Of a DNA stretch of 64,000 nt, positions 1-8,899 are shown piece by piece. Both the position numbers and the translations under genes were made by a program. The notes under the pieces are model-generated. The model did no database searches, was not told the origin of the DNA, and worked only from the letters and a program-made list of their open reading frames with translations. The stretch spans positions 310,001 through 374,000 of the forward strand of contig OX365929.1 of NCBI GenBank assembly GCA_947243795.1, given 5' to 3'. Position 1 is the stretch's first letter. Every line of letters begins with the position of its first letter. The DNA comes from Saccharomyces uvarum (taxonomy: Eukaryota; Ascomycota; Saccharomycetes; Saccharomycetales; Saccharomycetaceae).

Positions 1-1385
1 TCCATCTCAGGAAGCGTATTTTCAAGTATTTGTCTTGATGAGTTTTCCAACGGGAAAGAATGTATGTGGGTTAAGGGAGTCCCCGTGGGTTCCGCATTAA
101 TTGGGGCATCATGATTTCTGTTGCGATAAAGATCACCTTTTGTGTTGTTATTGCTATTATTACCTTCCTCACCTAAATCATTTAAAAAATCATCTTTTGA
201 TTGAAAATGTTGTCTAACATTCAAGACACCGATATAACGTGGCATAAATTGTAACAGTTCTTTGTGACTTAATTCTATATTTTCATACCATCTATTTTCT
301 CTATTCACTAGAGCCTTACAAACGGCTCTCTTCGAAAATCTAAATATGGCAGTGTGGCCCCCAACCCTATTTGTGAATGGTTTTAGCTCTACTGCCAGAG
401 GGTATTCCCTATGCTCACTTTCTCCTTCTTCCTCTTCTTCCTCCTGCTCATCTTTGCTGTCTTGTGCAGGAGGTTTGAATTGTTTTCTGCTTGGTTCGCC
501 TTGCTGCACAGGTTCAGATTGTTGAGCATTTTGATTAGTGGTACGATTGTTGATATTTTCTTGCTTCAAAGACTGTGATAAGGTCGAATGGGTCTTGACT
601 CTAAATGTATGTCTGTTGTATGTCCTGGGAAGCGTTGCTATGCTAGGCGCGAAACCTATGGTGGAAGGTTGAATGGTGTCGATATCAGTTTCCATTTTGT
701 CCCTTTCTTCATAACCAGAACCAGCTTTACTTTTATGAGGATAATACGTTGCAGAAGAGACAGGTTTCAGTGTTAGATCCTCCGATATTCCGTGTAGAGT
801 ATTCTGGTAAGTGGATTTAGGTGAAATGGACCCTTCATCTGTATCTGGGCTTGTTTTTGGAAAGGTTTGTTGATGTATCACTTGTGGCTGGTGCGATTGT
901 TGTTTTCCAACATCCTCATCAGAGACTTGACCCCCCTCATCGATCGTGTTAATATTAGTGCCATGCGCCACGTGCTCGTTGGACTGTATTGCCGGTCTCT
1001 CGTGGTGTGGTAGAATTGAACATGACAATGACAATGATGAAGACAAAGCGTCTGAATATGTTTTTTTGTTGGAGGGCCGTAATGCTTCTGGTATCGATTT
1101 AGAAGACGATTTTGATCTTGGCTTTTCGCCCGCGTAAGACGAAGATTTCTCATTATTATTATCGGTACTATTGTTGTTATCGGCTAAACATTCATCATCT
1201 CTGAAAATTCTTAAATACGTACTCGCCTTTCTACCATGCAAGACCGAAGAAAGCTTCTTCGTCTCTGGCACATTAAGATCTTTTAGCGTTGTTATGCATT
1301 CTTCGGACTCTTTTTGGTGCAAGGGCTGCAGTTGTTCTCTCGACGTATTAGGTATTTTATCATTGATTTTGTCAGAAGTGTTCAT
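1..1385 (-). CDS. KCS1: Inositol hexakisphosphate kinase, N-terminal part (cut by window edge)
   Basis: Kcs1 phosphorylates inositol phosphates to inositol pyrophosphates, which signal in phosphate and stress responses. The ATG is at 1383-1385 and the protein begins MNTSDKINDKIPNTSREQ, matching the remembered S. cerevisiae Kcs1 start. I read the frame codon by codon from 1385 to position 3 and found no stop, so 461 codons are present. The last readable residues, SFPLENSSRQILE, also match Kcs1. The visible part is the long, low-complexity, acidic and serine/asparagine-rich N-terminal region. The kinase domain with its PxxxDxKxG motif lies beyond position 1. Identity is from memory of the family. 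Confidence 0.93.
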   Translation of the reverse strand, partial: MNTSDKINDKIPNTSREQLQPLHQKESEECITTLKDLNVPETKKLSSVLHGRKASTYLRIFRDDECLADNNNSTDNNNEKSSSYAGEKPRSKSSSKSIPEALRPSNKKTYSDALSSSLSLSCSILPHHERPAIQSNEHVAHGTNINTIDEGGQVSDEDVGKQQSHQPQVIHQQTFPKTSPDTDEGSISPKSTYQNTLHGISEDLTLKPVSSATYYPHKSKAGSGYEERDKMETDIDTIQPSTIGFAPSIATLPRTYNRHTFRVKTHSTLSQSLKQENINNRTTNQNAQQSEPVQQGEPSRKQFKPPAQDSKDEQEEEEEEGESEHREYPLAVELKPFTNRVGGHTAIFRFSKRAVCKALVNRENRWYENIELSHKELLQFMPRYIGVLNVRQHFQSKDDFLNDLGEEGNNSNNNTKGDLYRNRNHDAPINAEPTGTPLTHIHSFPLENSSRQILENTLPEM

Positions 1386-1757
1386 AGTCTCTTGGCTTTA
1401 GTTCTATATATACAGAAAGTTATAGAATGAAAGAGAAGACAGAAAGGCGTATAGAGTAAAAGAAGATAAAAGACGGTTCTGATAATATACGGCCACTCTC
1501 CGGATTTTTCCTTTTGTTGGAGATCTCACTAGCCAACAGAGACAAAACAAGAGGAAAAAGTATTTCTGACTTGATCCTATACTGAAAAAAACAAAACTGC
1601 GAAACGGCGCGCAATTTGGGGGCGCCGACACTTCCTGCGATGAGATTAAAAGATGTCATTATATTCGATATAGAGCAACTACTATTTATATTCTTCTCCA
1701 TTGTGACGGATGTGTGCGGCCGATAGAAGCCAACGGGTGAATATGGACGCGATTGTG
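1386..1757. promoter_or_regulatory. KCS1 upstream region / 3' region of the acyltransferase gene
   Basis: This 372-base gap holds the KCS1 promoter, as both neighbours are on the minus strand. Short antisense and sense open frames occur but resemble no protein I know. No RNA gene or repeat was seen. Confidence 0.6.
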
Positions 1758-2963
1758 TTAGATTACTGTTAGCCCAGAGAGCTTTTTTATCGCAAATAAG
1801 AAGACAAGGAATGCCAGCATGCCGTAGTAGGAAAAGATCCGAGGTGCTAGTGCATCGTGTTGAAATCCGTCTGTTTGCTTAACAACCACAGCAGACGGGT
1901 TCTTACTTTCGTCAAGGCTCTTGAACTGGCCAGAATTGTAGTAGTTTTCAAGTAATTCGTCCTTATCCTTCCACACGTCCAGTAACCAATTGAAGAAAAC
2001 CTCGTCATCTTGCAGGGGGATCTCGCTGATCTTGAATTCTCTCACATGGAAATCTATTCTCTCAGGGTATATGCCCATTAAAAGAATCTTTTTCAAAGTG
2101 AATTTGGTGCCAGCGTATTCCGTCTTCAGGACCGGAGAATAACCAATGGTGACATCGTAGACGGCATCTAAACTAGGGGCCAGCTTTTCCAGTGCAAACT
2201 TCAACCCCTTAGCATGCGGTAGTAACAGATGTCTCAATTGGACATGGTGCAAGCGGGCTCTTTGACGGTATGCTTCGCTTTTTTCTCTTGTCCTGGGGCT
2301 TATGTTCGTACCCTCAGGAAACATTATTAAATTATAGGCTGCAATGGATGCGTTTGTCCTGGAGTAGCAAGCCTTATAGTTCGATAGGGGCCCCTTGCAC
2401 CTTGCATTCAGATCCATGGAAACTAAGCTGTTAGTCAGGGTTGCTTCATCCCTTTGCCAGTTTCTATTTAGAAATATAAATTTGAAGTTTTGCATGCCAA
2501 ACCCCAATATCGGGACGTATTTTAAAGTCTTCTTTAAAATGATAAAGACATTACCACCCAAGTTTGAGACAAATGAAAGCCACCAGAGATATATCCAATC
2601 TGCATATATTTGGTGGTTAGCCATGATAATGGCCCTATTTTTGAATTTGAAGCGCGAATTAGCGCTAGATGAACTCTTCGATGATCGCGATGTTTCGAAA
2701 GTGACATTCAAAGAGGAGGGAGCCACCATGTTCAAAATCAAGCACAGCAAAATGATGAAGGCTTTCTTGCTCTGGTTCATGCCATTCTGTAATCTAATCT
2801 TACTCCAGGGCAGAAGCAACTGCAAACAAGCCTGGAAGATCACGATACTCAAAGATCCCAAAAGAAAGAAACAGATGATAAACACTCTCTGTAACGCCTT
2901 GATAACGGCGTTATTGGTCTTGTGATAAATGTCATGATATTGTTGTGTTTGTGTTTGCTCCAT
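1758..2963 (-). CDS. PlsC-type acyltransferase, YDR018C homologue
   Basis: A predicted lysophospholipid acyltransferase of the CST26/YDR018C group, probably an integral membrane protein of the ER. Visible features are an N-terminal hydrophobic segment (about residues 22-45), the acyltransferase motif NHQIYADW (Asn-His-x4-Asp), the FPEGTN motif that contacts the phosphate, and a C-terminal hydrophobic helix. I chose the second in-frame ATG (2961-2963, protein MEQTQTQQYH, 401 residues). It aligns end to end with the remembered S. cerevisiae protein of 396 residues, whereas the ATG seven codons upstream adds MLHSSGE without a counterpart. The exact substrate is not known even for the S. cerevisiae protein. 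Confidence 0.88.
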   Translation of the reverse strand: MEQTQTQQYHDIYHKTNNAVIKALQRVFIICFFLLGSLSIVIFQACLQLLLPWSKIRLQNGMNQSKKAFIILLCLILNMVAPSSLNVTFETSRSSKSSSSANSRFKFKNRAIIMANHQIYADWIYLWWLSFVSNLGGNVFIILKKTLKYVPILGFGMQNFKFIFLNRNWQRDEATLTNSLVSMDLNARCKGPLSNYKACYSRTNASIAAYNLIMFPEGTNISPRTREKSEAYRQRARLHHVQLRHLLLPHAKGLKFALEKLAPSLDAVYDVTIGYSPVLKTEYAGTKFTLKKILLMGIYPERIDFHVREFKISEIPLQDDEVFFNWLLDVWKDKDELLENYYNSGQFKSLDESKNPSAVVVKQTDGFQHDALAPRIFSYYGMLAFLVFLFAIKKLSGLTVI

Positions 2964-3282
2964 CTCTCCTGAGCTGTGAAGCATAGTTGTAGGTACGTCT
3001 GTACTCTTCCCCAGGCTTTGTTAACAGCTGGGGGGTACATTAGTAGTAGAGATAACCGCTCAGCCCAGCTCAGCTCGCGATCGCCTTGTTGCGGCGCGTA
3101 GGGGGGGGGGGAAGAAGACCAAGCCGGGCTTGAAAATAGGCATAATGTAGTATAAGCTAGAGATATAATGTAATGAATATACGTATTTGTAATATTTTTT
3201 TTTGGTCTTCGTCACCGGTATATATGTATTTTTCGAAAGTTGCTTAGGTTGCCTGGTCATTTCGTTTCGAGCCTGGTAACGT
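2964..3282. promoter_or_regulatory. Upstream region of the acyltransferase gene / GCV1 3' region
   Basis: This is a 319-base gap between two minus-strand genes. It contains a run of ten G at about 3100-3110 on the plus strand and a GC-rich patch at 3060-3100. No gene is seen. Confidence 0.5.
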
Positions 3283-4485
3283 CTAGTTTCTGTAGTAGTG
3301 TGTAGGCACAAGAGGCATCTTTGCAAGTTCGATTGGGTAAAACTTGTTTCTCACTTGAACCAGCAACTCCGTACCGCGTTTGTGGTGGCCCTTCTCCACG
3401 TACCCTTGACCAATATTTATGTTGTTCAAACTGGGGGATGCACTTCCTGATGTGACAAGACCCACTTCGGTTTTAGCATCGGGCAAGAATATCTTGACAC
3501 CGTTTCTGGCAGCAGGGCCCTTCTTCGAGTATTTGAATGCAACTCGTATCCTGTTATACGTCTTGTTGTTTAACTGGTCCATTATCTTTGCATATCCGTT
3601 GAACCAGTCCTTTTCATTCGTTAGGTTCCTTCTTGACTTCGAAATGACCCAGTTCAATCCTGCTTCCACAGGTGTAATAGTTTCGTCCAGTTCATGGCCG
3701 TATAAACACATGCCGGCTTCCAATCTCAAACTGTCTCTAGCAGCTAACCCGATAGCTTTCATTACGGGGTTGGCTAGAAGTTGTTCAGCAAACTCAGTAG
3801 CCTTCTCATCGGGCACACTGATTTCAAATCCGTCTTCCCCAGTGTACCCACCTCTAGCGATCTGGACCAAAGTACCATCCTTTAAAGCGAATTCGTCTCT
3901 TTGTCCAAAGAACAACTCTTTCAAAGTTTTGCCCTGTGCCGTTTTTTGCAATAGCGGTTCCAAGACATCTTTAGCCTTGGGGCCTTGTAAAGCCAAAAGA
4001 GATCTGCCTTCAATGATTTTCCATTGACAGTCCAATACGGAGTCGTTCTGCAACTCCCCACGAAGAAACTCGGTGTCCCTCTTCGCACAACCAGCATTAG
4101 TCACGATGTAAAATTCGTTGTCTTGGTTTTCCTTAGTGACAATGGTATCATCCACGACACCACCCTCCGGGTTCAAAAGAACACTCAGGGTCCCGTGACC
4201 AATAGGCAAAGCATTGAAATCAGTAGGTGTAACACATTGTAGGAATCTAATGGAGTCTGGACCCGATAGCTTACTCTGTAACATGTGAGACACATCGAAT
4301 AAACCAGCATTAGTTCTCGTCCAGTTATGAGATTCGATATGGGTTTGCCCCTTGTATAGTACGGGCATGCTGTAACCTGCGTATGGTACCATTGTACCAC
4401 CTAGCGACACATGAAGATCATGCAGGGCTGTTTTCTTCAGATTCGAGTTAAATCTCTTGAAAACGAGGTTTTTAAGCGTGGACAT
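3283..4485 (-). CDS. GCV1: Glycine cleavage T protein (aminomethyltransferase), mitochondrial
   Basis: The T subunit of the mitochondrial glycine decarboxylase complex. It transfers the methylene group from the aminomethyl-lipoyl H protein to tetrahydrofolate and releases ammonia. The protein has 400 residues, the family length. The N-terminus (MSTLKNLVFKRFNSNLKK) is basic and amphipathic, as in a mitochondrial presequence. Typical T-protein blocks follow: LHDLHVSLGG, LFDVSHM, GYTGEDGFEI, LAARDSLRLEAGMCLYG and a C-terminal GLVTSGSASPSL. Compared with remembered S. cerevisiae Gcv1 it differs at roughly one residue in eight, which is part of the evidence that this is a sibling species. A TGACTC core 152 bases upstream suggests Gcn4/Bas1 control. 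Confidence 0.96.
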   Translation of the reverse strand: MSTLKNLVFKRFNSNLKKTALHDLHVSLGGTMVPYAGYSMPVLYKGQTHIESHNWTRTNAGLFDVSHMLQSKLSGPDSIRFLQCVTPTDFNALPIGHGTLSVLLNPEGGVVDDTIVTKENQDNEFYIVTNAGCAKRDTEFLRGELQNDSVLDCQWKIIEGRSLLALQGPKAKDVLEPLLQKTAQGKTLKELFFGQRDEFALKDGTLVQIARGGYTGEDGFEISVPDEKATEFAEQLLANPVMKAIGLAARDSLRLEAGMCLYGHELDETITPVEAGLNWVISKSRRNLTNEKDWFNGYAKIMDQLNNKTYNRIRVAFKYSKKGPAARNGVKIFLPDAKTEVGLVTSGSASPSLNNINIGQGYVEKGHHKRGTELLVQVRNKFYPIELAKMPLVPTHYYRN

Positions 4486-4956
4486 TCTTGCGTGTACTAG
4501 GTAAAGGCTTCCTCGATAATGTGCGTATAATAGTGTTGGACAATACCTGCTGCATTTTAGACTATCGCTGCTTATATACGCACTATGTGACTATCGCTGC
4601 CTTTGTTCTTGACATAGTCTTCACTCGAGATAACACGAGTCAGGGCTCCCCGAGCAGAGTCGTCCTGCTAAAAGAAGTCACCGAGATGAGGAACATGCCA
4701 CCGGAACTGTACATGTGGAATAAGTGAAAATATAATCCACTTTGGGGGAAGCTTGGCGTGCAATGGGCAGGCTTTGGTGGTGTAGGATTTTCTCTCCAGG
4801 CTCAGGACTTAATACGGACGAAGGGTTAATATGCATTGCTTTTTTCTTTTAGTAAGCTGTTTATGTATATACAGATATATATGTCTGTGTGATGAGGGTG
4901 TGTCTAAACCACACTCAAATAACTGTGAAGGTGGCATGGCTCAAAGGGCCACGATC
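4486..4956. promoter_or_regulatory. GCV1 promoter region
   Basis: This 471-base gap between DAS2 (3' end) and GCV1 (5' end) carries the TGACTC core listed separately. No RNA gene or credible ORF was seen. The plus-strand frame at 4488-4727 looks like chance. Confidence 0.6.
4637..4642 (-). promoter_or_regulatory. Gcn4/Bas1-type TGACTC core
   Basis: The plus strand reads GAGTCA, so TGACTC lies on the GCV1 strand about 152 bases before its ATG. Glycine-cleavage genes of S. cerevisiae are known to be controlled by Bas1/Bas2 and Gcn4 through TGACTC. Function here is inferred. Confidence 0.5.
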
Positions 4957-5658
4957 TCACGATAAATCGTAGTATCTATCCTTTTCCAAGTTCATTGTCT
5001 CTGCTTCAAAATCCCATAAACGTGGGCGTACCTTGCTGTTTGGGTTGTTGGCTTCACCCATTTGGCTTTTCGTCTCCTCGATTGCCTTCACTATACCGTC
5101 GACAAGGATGGCACGGCCCAGGTTTTCATTTGTGGAAGGAATGATCAGATCTGCAAAGACTCTGGTCGGTTCTATGTATTGCTGCATCTCCGGGCGCAAG
5201 TGGTCCATGTACTCCGTAATCAATTGAGCCAATTGCTCATTGGTATCCACGTTCTTTTTTCTAATCAAACTGATTAACCTTTTATCCGCATCACTATCCA
5301 AGAAAACCTTCAATTGGGAGATTTTGTTGATTCGTTTATCGTATAAAGCATAGCATCCACACACTATTATTAAATCTATTGGGTCCTCGTAGTCATGCTG
5401 TATCACGTCATTTTGCGAAGTTACAGCATGCTTCTCATACACTAGGTTAAGAATGTTGTCAAAATCATAGTCGCCGTTGTTGTAGCTCTTGGTATCCCCC
5501 TCTATCATATTGTCTAGATTTATTACTCTTATATTAATAGAATTAAATAGGCTCTTGAAAGTGTTTTGTAGATCCAGTGCGATCGCTCCCACACCAGTAG
5601 CATGGCCCCCGCCAATCGAAACTACAATTCTTCTTTCTTCAACAGCTTGTTTATTCAT
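4957..5658 (-). CDS. DAS2: Uridine-kinase-like protein, YDR020C homologue
   Basis: A 233-residue protein that matches S. cerevisiae Das2 (232 residues), a protein with similarity to uridine kinases and P-loop NTPases. It starts MNKQAVEERRIVVSIGGGH. The expected Walker A position reads GGGHATGVG (about residues 16-24) and lacks the lysine of GxxxxGK[ST], so ATP binding by the usual route is doubtful. Later blocks VCGCYALYD and FLDSDADKRLISLIRKK resemble the uridine kinase fold. It shares a divergent promoter of about 320 bases with FAL1. Its biochemical role is unproven. Confidence 0.9.
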   Translation of the reverse strand: MNKQAVEERRIVVSIGGGHATGVGAIALDLQNTFKSLFNSINIRVINLDNMIEGDTKSYNNGDYDFDNILNLVYEKHAVTSQNDVIQHDYEDPIDLIIVCGCYALYDKRINKISQLKVFLDSDADKRLISLIRKKNVDTNEQLAQLITEYMDHLRPEMQQYIEPTRVFADLIIPSTNENLGRAILVDGIVKAIEETKSQMGEANNPNSKVRPRLWDFEAETMNLEKDRYYDLS

Positions 5659-5982
5659 TGTTGCGCAATATTTGGTACTATTGCGTTGTTACTTGGTCAA
5701 CTAGAAACTGCTCAAACAGGATATGGCACTCAGGGAGATAAGAAATTCTGTCCAGACCTTAGCTACTCATCATTAACATCGAGTGTTCTTTTTCACAGCC
5801 GTCGAGAAGACTTCAACCGAGGTTGAAAAATTTAATTTATGCGATGAGCTAGATAATAGCAAAGCCCAAAAAAAACCTTGAAGCACATAGAAGGCTTCGA
5901 TATACTAAGACACTAGCTTTTCATAAAAAGTACGAACCGCTGATACAAGTAAAAGTACAATAAAAGTAAGAACAGAGCTGAT
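5659..5982. promoter_or_regulatory. Divergent DAS2/FAL1 promoter
   Basis: This 324-base region lies between two divergent genes. It is A/T-rich just before FAL1. No defined binding site was recognised. Confidence 0.6.
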
Positions 5983-7182
5983 ATGTCGTTTAACAGAGAA
6001 GAAGATCAAAAGTTGAAATTCAAAACATCCAAGAAATTAAAGGTGACTTCGACTTTTGAAAGCATGGATTTAAAAGAAGATTTACTTCGAGGTATATATT
6101 CATACGGGTTTGAAGCGCCATCCTCCATCCAATCAAGAGCCATTACACAGATCATCTCTGGTAAAGATGTTATTGCACAAGCACAGTCAGGTACAGGTAA
6201 GACAGCAACCTTCACGATTGGCCTTTTACAAGCTATTGATTTGAAAAAAAAGGATTTGCAAGCACTGATACTATCTCCTACGCGTGAATTAGCAAACCAA
6301 ATTGGACAGGTAGTGACAAATTTAGGCGATTATATGAATGTTAACGCATTTGCAATGACAGGTGGTAAGACTTTAAAAGATGATTTGAAAAAACTCCAAA
6401 AAAATGGCTGTCAAGTTGTTAGCGGTACACCAGGAAGAGTATTAGACATGATAAAAAGGCAAATGCTGCAGACAAGAAACGTCCAGGTATTAATCTTAGA
6501 CGAAGCTGATGAATTGCTGAGCGAAACTTTGGGTTTCAAACAGCAGATATATGATATTTTTGCTAAATTACCCAAGAATTGCCAAGTTGTTGTTGTAAGT
6601 GCGACAATGAATAAAGACATTTTAGAAGTGACCAGAAAATTTATGAATGATCCTGTTAAAATCTTAGTGAAGAGAGATGAAATATCTCTTGAAGGTATCA
6701 AACAATATGTCGTCAATGTTGATAAAGAAGACTGGAAATTCGATACTTTGTGTGATATATACGACTCTTTGACCATCACACAGTGTGTGATCTTCTGTAA
6801 TACGAAGAAAAAAGTTGATTGGTTATCACAGCGACTAACTCAATCTAACTTTGCTGTTGTTTCAATGCACGGCGATATGAAACAGGAAGAAAGAGATAAA
6901 GTAATGAACGATTTTAGAACCGGTCACTCTCGTGTGCTGATATCCACTGACGTGTGGGCACGTGGTATTGATGTTCAGCAAGTTTCTTTGGTCATCAACT
7001 ATGATTTGCCTGAAATAATAGAAAATTACATTCATCGTATTGGTAGAAGTGGTAGATTTGGCAGAAAAGGTGTGGCTATAAACTTCATCACCAAAACTGA
7101 TTCAGCAAAGCTAAGGGAAATTGAACAGTTTTACGTTATTAAGATAAAGCCAATGCCAGCAAACTTTGCAGAATTATCATAA
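5983..7182 (+). CDS. FAL1: DEAD-box RNA helicase, 18S rRNA maturation
   Basis: A nucleolar eIF4A-like ATP-dependent RNA helicase needed for early 18S rRNA processing at sites A0-A2. The 399-residue length equals S. cerevisiae Fal1. Motifs are in order: AQSGTGKT (67-74), PTREL (99-103), TPGR (149-152), DEAD (173-176), SAT (206-208) and a C-terminal [10 protein letters not shown]. The first ATG gives [14 protein letters not shown], the family start. It is convergent with ATG31, with 61 bases between the stops. No oddities were seen. Confidence 0.97.
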   Translation: MSFNREEDQKLKFKTSKKLKVTSTFESMDLKEDLLRGIYSYGFEAPSSIQSRAITQIISGKDVIAQAQSGTGKTATFTIGLLQAIDLKKKDLQALILSPTRELANQIGQVVTNLGDYMNVNAFAMTGGKTLKDDLKKLQKNGCQVVSGTPGRVLDMIKRQMLQTRNVQVLILDEADELLSETLGFKQQIYDIFAKLPKNCQVVVVSATMNKDILEVTRKFMNDPVKILVKRDEISLEGIKQYVVNVDKEDWKFDTLCDIYDSLTITQCVIFCNTKKKVDWLSQRLTQSNFAVVSMHGDMKQEERDKVMNDFRTGHSRVLISTDVWARGIDVQQVSLVINYDLPEIIENYIHRIGRSGRFGRKGVAINFITKTDSAKLREIEQFYVIKIKPMPANFAELS

Positions 7183-7243
7183 AAAAAATATATACAGCAC
7201 ATATACTTATATAGATATCATAAGAATGTTTGTTTGTCCGTTG

Positions 7244-7837
7244 TCATATGGAGTTGGAAACCATTTGTAATTGTTCATTCTGGGTGACATATAGTTTAAT
7301 CAAGTCATTTAAGCTTAACTCTCGAACAAAAGGAGATAGGTCACAGAACTGCGAAATTACGTCAAGTTCTAAATCCAAGTCCATTCCTACTTTATCGCTG
7401 TCAACGCTAACTCCTTCCCCATCATCGTTTAGTTTATCATCGCTACTATGCGATACAAGCGTTCTTAACTGATTTTCCTCCAAGCTAGGACTGCTTGTTC
7501 TGTGCGATAAAAGTTCGTATTGATCACTGATCAGCGTGACATCTTCGAGAGATCCTGATTCGTTCAACTGAACGATAATGACATTCTCTAGTTCATCCTC
7601 CTCCTTATCTATTCCTGCTGTTAAAGCGGTATCGCTTGAGTCTGCAGTCTCCCCTTCATTATCTTCGAATAAGTACTTTATGTTAGTCGGAAACATGGCA
7701 TAATCACTCCCGTCAGCGCCCTTAGATTCATTGTTGTATGTTTGCAGATCATTGTTGCTTGTTCTCTTGTTGTTTTTTATATTCTCATCTAATTTGTGCT
7801 TGACATTTTTATCATAAACAGTTACAGTGATATTCAT
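7244..7837 (-). CDS. ATG31: Autophagy scaffold protein Atg31 (Cis1)
   Basis: Atg31 bridges Atg17 and Atg29 in the ternary scaffold that starts phagophore assembly. The chosen ATG (7835-7837) gives MNITVTVYDKNVKH and 197 residues, aligning with the remembered S. cerevisiae protein (196 residues). The middle is acidic and variable. The C-terminus, VISQFCDLSPFVRELSLNDLIKLYV, is conserved and helical. The reading frame stays open for 25 more codons upstream and includes four consecutive ATGs (7901-7912). That extension has no known counterpart and was not included. Confidence 0.9.
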   Translation of the reverse strand: MNITVTVYDKNVKHKLDENIKNNKRTSNNDLQTYNNESKGADGSDYAMFPTNIKYLFEDNEGETADSSDTALTAGIDKEEDELENVIIVQLNESGSLEDVTLISDQYELLSHRTSSPSLEENQLRTLVSHSSDDKLNDDGEGVSVDSDKVGMDLDLELDVISQFCDLSPFVRELSLNDLIKLYVTQNEQLQMVSNSI

Positions 7838-7979
7838 CTCTGTTGTTGAGCATTTCTGAAAACGTTGACTTGATAGAGAGGGCAAGCTATGGCATGACGC
7901 CATCATCATCAAGCACTTTTCGAAATTATCAACCCTTTAAAAAGGATATTTAATACCCTCGCGCAAAAAAAAATAGGAC

Positions 7980-8053
7980 TGATCCAACCGAGGTTCGAAC
8001 TCGGGATCTTCGCCGTGTAAAGGCGACGTCTTGAACCACTGGACCATTGGACC
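7980..8053 (-). tRNA. tV(UAC)D: tRNA-Val(UAC)
   Basis: The minus strand begins GGTCCAATGGTCCAGTGGTT and forms a full cloverleaf. The acceptor stem GGTCCAA pairs with TTGGATC (one G-U), the anticodon loop contains TAC within CTTTACACG, and the T arm is GTTCGAACC. It has 74 nucleotides including the discriminator A and no intron. Confidence 0.95.
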
Positions 8054-8899
8054 CGAGACCTATTGAATGTTACTTCTGCAGAAGTTTCCTGTACTATATT
8101 GATTGTGAGAGTCTGGATCATGATCTCCATAATTTTTCAGTATGGAAATTAACAATTTAAGTCAATGGCGACCACGGCTTGTCGAAAACATGTATTTCTC
8201 TTTTATCTTCACAGGATTCAAGTCTTGGCCGAAAGGCGACAGAGTCAAGATATTCTGCCTTTTGCGGCTACTTATAAAATGTCCCCTTACAACATCTTTG
8301 AATGGTTGTATGGCCTATCACACCTCAACCCTAATTCGTTTTGGTACTAGATCTATTAGCAAGCTGTAGTATCAACGCGCTTCCATTCGGTTACTAATAT
8401 AGCCGCGTATAGTCCTATATAAGCTTTTCATTACGGTACAGTGTAGATTGAAAGACTATTCTGGGCTTAGATCCTAGGCGTACACTGTAAAAAAGTAAAT
8501 GGTTCGGACCTGAATTTATTAGCTAGTCGTCAAGTTCGCAGGCTATGCTGGATTTGAATATATGGCTGGTTCAACATATAGAGCGTGCTTATCAGTGATA
8601 TATGCGTGCTAGACATCTTTTTGGCTTAATTGAACAAGCTAGAACAACCGACAATAACTCATACACAAGTTCAAGCATTGCCGATGGCATTAATTCTATT
8701 CTCATGTGGTTTTTACATCAGTCCTTACGTGTAACGAAAAAAAAAATGTATCACGTGGCGAAAATTTTTTCGATTTTTCTCTTCGAATACTTGAATTGTA
8801 ATGAAAAGATATAAGAATTACAAAATATGCATACTTGTAGGGCATTAAAAACAATATAACTTCCTGAAAAACTGGCTAAGGGTAGACTACGAAAGTGAA
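8054..8899. other. Gene-free stretch between tRNA-Val and SES1 (SES1 promoter)
   Basis: These 846 bases hold the SES1 promoter at the right end. Two overlapping plus-strand frames at 8142-8369 and 8165-8350 encode 60-75 residues, which I do not recognise. They could be chance or decayed sequence. No LTR ends were identified, although tRNA flanks are common LTR sites. Confidence 0.5.

Noticed and set aside
2395-2925. 176-codon plus-strand frame
   Set aside because: It lies entirely antisense to the acyltransferase gene, whose protein has clear family motifs. The plus frame has none.
3419-4027. 202-codon plus-strand frame
   Set aside because: Antisense shadow of GCV1, with no protein-like motifs.
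7909-8130. 73-codon minus-strand frame
   Set aside because: It reads straight through tRNA-Val(UAC), so it is an artefact of the tRNA sequence.
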